A stretch of 64,000 bases of DNA from JBEKIK01 sp963845975 (GTDB taxonomy: Bacteria > Planctomycetota > Planctomycetia > Pirellulales > Thermoguttaceae): NCBI GenBank assembly GCA_963845975.1, contig CAWJUD010000001.1, forward strand, positions 1,054,001-1,118,000, given 5' to 3'. The position numbers were made by a program, and so were the translations under genes. Positions 61,780 through 64,000 of this stretch are shown here, one piece after another. Each line of letters begins with the position of its first letter. Positions within the stretch are counted from its first letter, which is position 1. Below the pieces are notes generated by a model. It did not search any database. It was given only the letters and a program-made list of their open reading frames with translations, and had not been told where the DNA came from.

Positions 61780-64000
61780 GTCGGGTGATATCCGAAACGC
61801 CAGGCCAAAAAAGTTTCCAGGAATAATAAACCTAAAACCATATACAGCAATTCAATTTGCAAGCCGGCGCCGGCAAGGGAGGTTCCCATCGCCGCACGCC
61901 CGGCGTTTTGCCAGGCGGTCTGGTGCAGAAACGCCACGCCCGGCCACACGTCTGTTTGCAGTTCATCGAGTGAAAGTTGCGCCAGGTCGCTTTCCACGGT
62001 GTCGACGTTGACCGCAAAAAGCAGGCTGCTATCGATCGGCGGGCCGAAGCGGGCCGCGTACATGCCGCTTTGGGTAGTGTCGGCGAATTCGAGCAGGTTC
62101 GTCCCGCCTTGGGTTCGCCGCCGGGCGCGCTGAGAGCGTCCGTCGGGCATTTGCATGGTTACGGGCACGTCGGCCGCAGCGGATGGCGCCGGCGCGGTGA
62201 TCGGCTGGCCCACTTCCAGATTGCGTGGTTTGGCATTGCCCTCCAGGCAGAACGCCAAAATCTCTTGAACCAGCGGCAGGAAGCTGGGCCATAAGGGCAT
62301 GGCCGTCCAAGATGTATCGGCCGAGGTGGCCAGTAAGATCACACGCCCGCGCTCGATCTTCTCTTCCACAACCAACGGATCGCCGTTTGCCGTCGCCAAA
62401 ACCACGCGGGCGGGAGAATTTTTCGGCACCTGCAGCTTGAAATACTTGAAAACCGGCGTGGTGAGCAACCCGCTTTCGCCCCGGCCGCGAAAGGCCTGCA
62501 GAATCGGATGCCGAAACCCGCAGCGGATCGAGGCGGAGTTGCGGCTGGTCGATCAGCGCTGCTAATCGGGCCGGCAAAATGCGCCCCTCCCCTGCCCTGC
62601 CCTCTTGGCCGCTTGTCGTTTCGCCGGTCAGTTCGCGATTGTATCGCTCGGGCAGAACCTGATCGCCGAGAAAGAACACCACGTTGCCGCCGCTCTGCAA
62701 ATAATTGTGCAACAACCGGACCTCGTGCGGAGTGAATTGGGCCACGTTGCAGATGAATACGCAATCGTAGCGCGCCAGTTCGCGCTCGACCAGCGCGGAT
62801 TCGGCGGCGACCTCGGGTTTAATCGCGATTTGCCGCGAATCGTTGCCTTGCGGCGACAAAGCCTCGGCCAGATAATCGGTTGCGCCGCGGAACGCCTGGC
62901 CGGAAGGCCGGCCGTCGATGCACAAAACGCGAATCTCTTGCCGCACGTTGACTGCCAAAAAGCGGTGGTTGTCCTCCTCCAGGGCATCGCCGGCGGCGCG
63001 AATTTCCAGGGCATGGTCGCCCGGCGTTTCAAAACGATGCATAAAGTTTAAAGAGATCTCCTCGCCGGCCGGTACGTCGACGAACTTTTGTTCGATCCGC
63101 CGCCCGTCGACCAGCAGTTCCACAAGCTGGCGCGTGCGGGTTTGGCGGCCGAAATTCTTGATCGAGGTTGTAAAGTTTACGTCGCGGCCCGCTATCACGA
63201 TCGGATCGCTCGGACTAAAGGCCGTTACCGCCAGGTTTTCGGCATCCGGCTGGCCCACGTCGAGAATGACGATCTGGGCCGCATCGGCCAATGCGGCGCT
63301 GCGGCGGCTGAATTCGGCCAGCGCCGTTTTACCCAGTTTCGGCAACCAGCTTACGCTCTGCAAATCGGTGAGAAAATATACTTCATGTTGGGTTATTCGC
63401 GGATTTTCCCGCTGCGTCTTGGGAAGAAGCTGCTCGATTGCCGCCAACACGCCGGGCAGATCGACCGGCGTTTGCGCGGGCTGCAAGGCCTCGATTTCGC
63501 GGAGGATTTCCGCATGTTCCAGGGCCGGCTTGCCGACTACGACCCGGGGCGGCGAAGACATCAAAACAAGCGTGAAAACATCGCCCTGGCGGACTGTCAT
63601 CGACAATCTGCCTTGCCAGTTCCTTGGCCTTTTCAAAGCGGCTTTGGTCGGTGGGCTTAAAATCCATGGACAACGATCCGTCGATGACCAACATGCGATG
63701 CGCGGTTCCGCCGCCAGCCTGCAGCCAGGCCCGGGCGTTGCCAATACGGCTCGGCCACGGCCAGCACCAAAAGCACGATTATCGCCGTGCGGATTATGAG
63801 CAACAACCATTGTTCCAAGAACATCCGCCGCGTGTGCCGCTTGATGGCAGCGAGCAGAAATTCCATTGCCGCCCAAGCCGTCTGCCGATAATGCCGCCGG
63901 GTCCACAAGTGGATCAATATCGGCGCAGCCGCCGCCGCCAACCAGCCCAGCATGGGCAGGTTGAGAAATCCAAAGGCGAATATCGGCGGCAGCAGGAGCA
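61776..64000 (-). CDS. BatA-like (Aerotolerance regulator N-terminal) protein, truncated by window edge, three frame breaks
   Basis: The visible N-terminus 'FAFGFLNLPMLGWLAAAAAP', 'ILIHLWTRRHYRQTAWAAME' is the BatA signature; the start codon is probably just outside. A vWA-like domain follows ('LVIDGSLSMDFKPTDQSRF'), with Asp-Gly-Ser at the MIDAS. Breaks near 63708 (after 'EPYWQRPGLAAG'), near 63592 (to 'RQGDVFTLVLMSSPPRVVVG') and near 62518 (to 'FRHPILQAFRGRGESGLLTT'). The remaining sequence includes 'RYDCVFICNVAQFTPHEVRL' and ends in a membrane helix 'IELLYMVLGLLFLETFLAWR'. The stop overlaps the next gene by four bases. Probably about 745 residues if joined. Confidence 0.8.

Noticed and set aside
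1..64000. tRNA or rRNA genes
   Set aside because: No T-loop/acceptor combinations or rRNA motifs were found by eye; a tRNAscan run could still find one I missed.

Overview
The window most resembles a chromosomal segment from a member of the Planctomycetes (Pirellulales-like). This is inferred from gene content, with no taxonomic search behind it. Indicators are an SHD1 plus WD40 secreted protein, a BatA-like / von Willebrand / DUF4175-like cluster, an rny-ymdB pair, a secreted isoaspartyl methyltransferase with an extra C-terminal domain, a small 'MSSVGP...ERDADGRRPWE' protein of a type I associate with planctomycetes, and intergenic DNA full of short palindromes. Housekeeping genes are GC-rich; a few hypothetical genes (25735, 35236, 55533) are clearly AT-richer.

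Layout. 1-5.3 kb, minus strand: partial DUF374 acyltransferase, dapF, a small conserved protein and an AsmA-like protein. 5.7-10 kb: a multiply frameshifted NCS1-type permease, a LysM protein and an intact-looking IS4-family element with 36-bp inverted ends. 10-17.5 kb, minus: alpha/beta-hydrolase-like protein with Glu at the nucleophile position, lipoprotein, DUF2752 protein, SHD1/WD40 protein, ymdB and rny. 18.6-29.9 kb: tilS, rnr, a secreted coiled-coil protein, an ECF sigma factor with a membrane/TPR-like partner, YbaK-type deacylase, trpD, a LarA-N-like protein and a CbiX-type chelatase. 29.9-36 kb: a REP-associated tyrosine transposase bracketed by inverted REP-like palindromes, archaeal-type phosphoglycerate mutase, pgi, HAD phosphatase, a DUF104/PIN toxin-antitoxin pair and a tRNA-binding protein. 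36.4-44.1 kb: MazG, a membrane protein, an ABC ATPase whose 3' end is amplified in a tandem array, and two tandem GT87-like membrane glycosyltransferases with a second copy of the ABC tail between them. 44.4-55 kb: M28 peptidase, radical SAM protein, PIMT, sulfotransferase, CvpA, LRR-like protein, accA and a Ser/Thr kinase. 56-64 kb, minus: the DUF4175-like, von Willebrand and BatA-like genes, the last running off the right edge.

Three patterns cut across the genes. (1) Intergenic DNA is built from short tandem repeats with unrelated sequences but almost always a 7-base period. They abut gene ends, in four genes supply the stop codon, and in several genes are carried in frame inside the protein. 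(2) Several palindrome families recur: REP-like, 'gcccccggtg...caccgggggc', 'gcgaaaccgcaagcggtttc', and elements with 'taag..ctatcccaaaa' termini around variable cores. (3) About fifteen conserved genes carry one to three frame breaks, over twenty in all, many in or beside short homopolymers. Base-calling or assembly error is the likeliest cause, so I describe these genes as single genes with frame breaks; only the permease is called a pseudogene.
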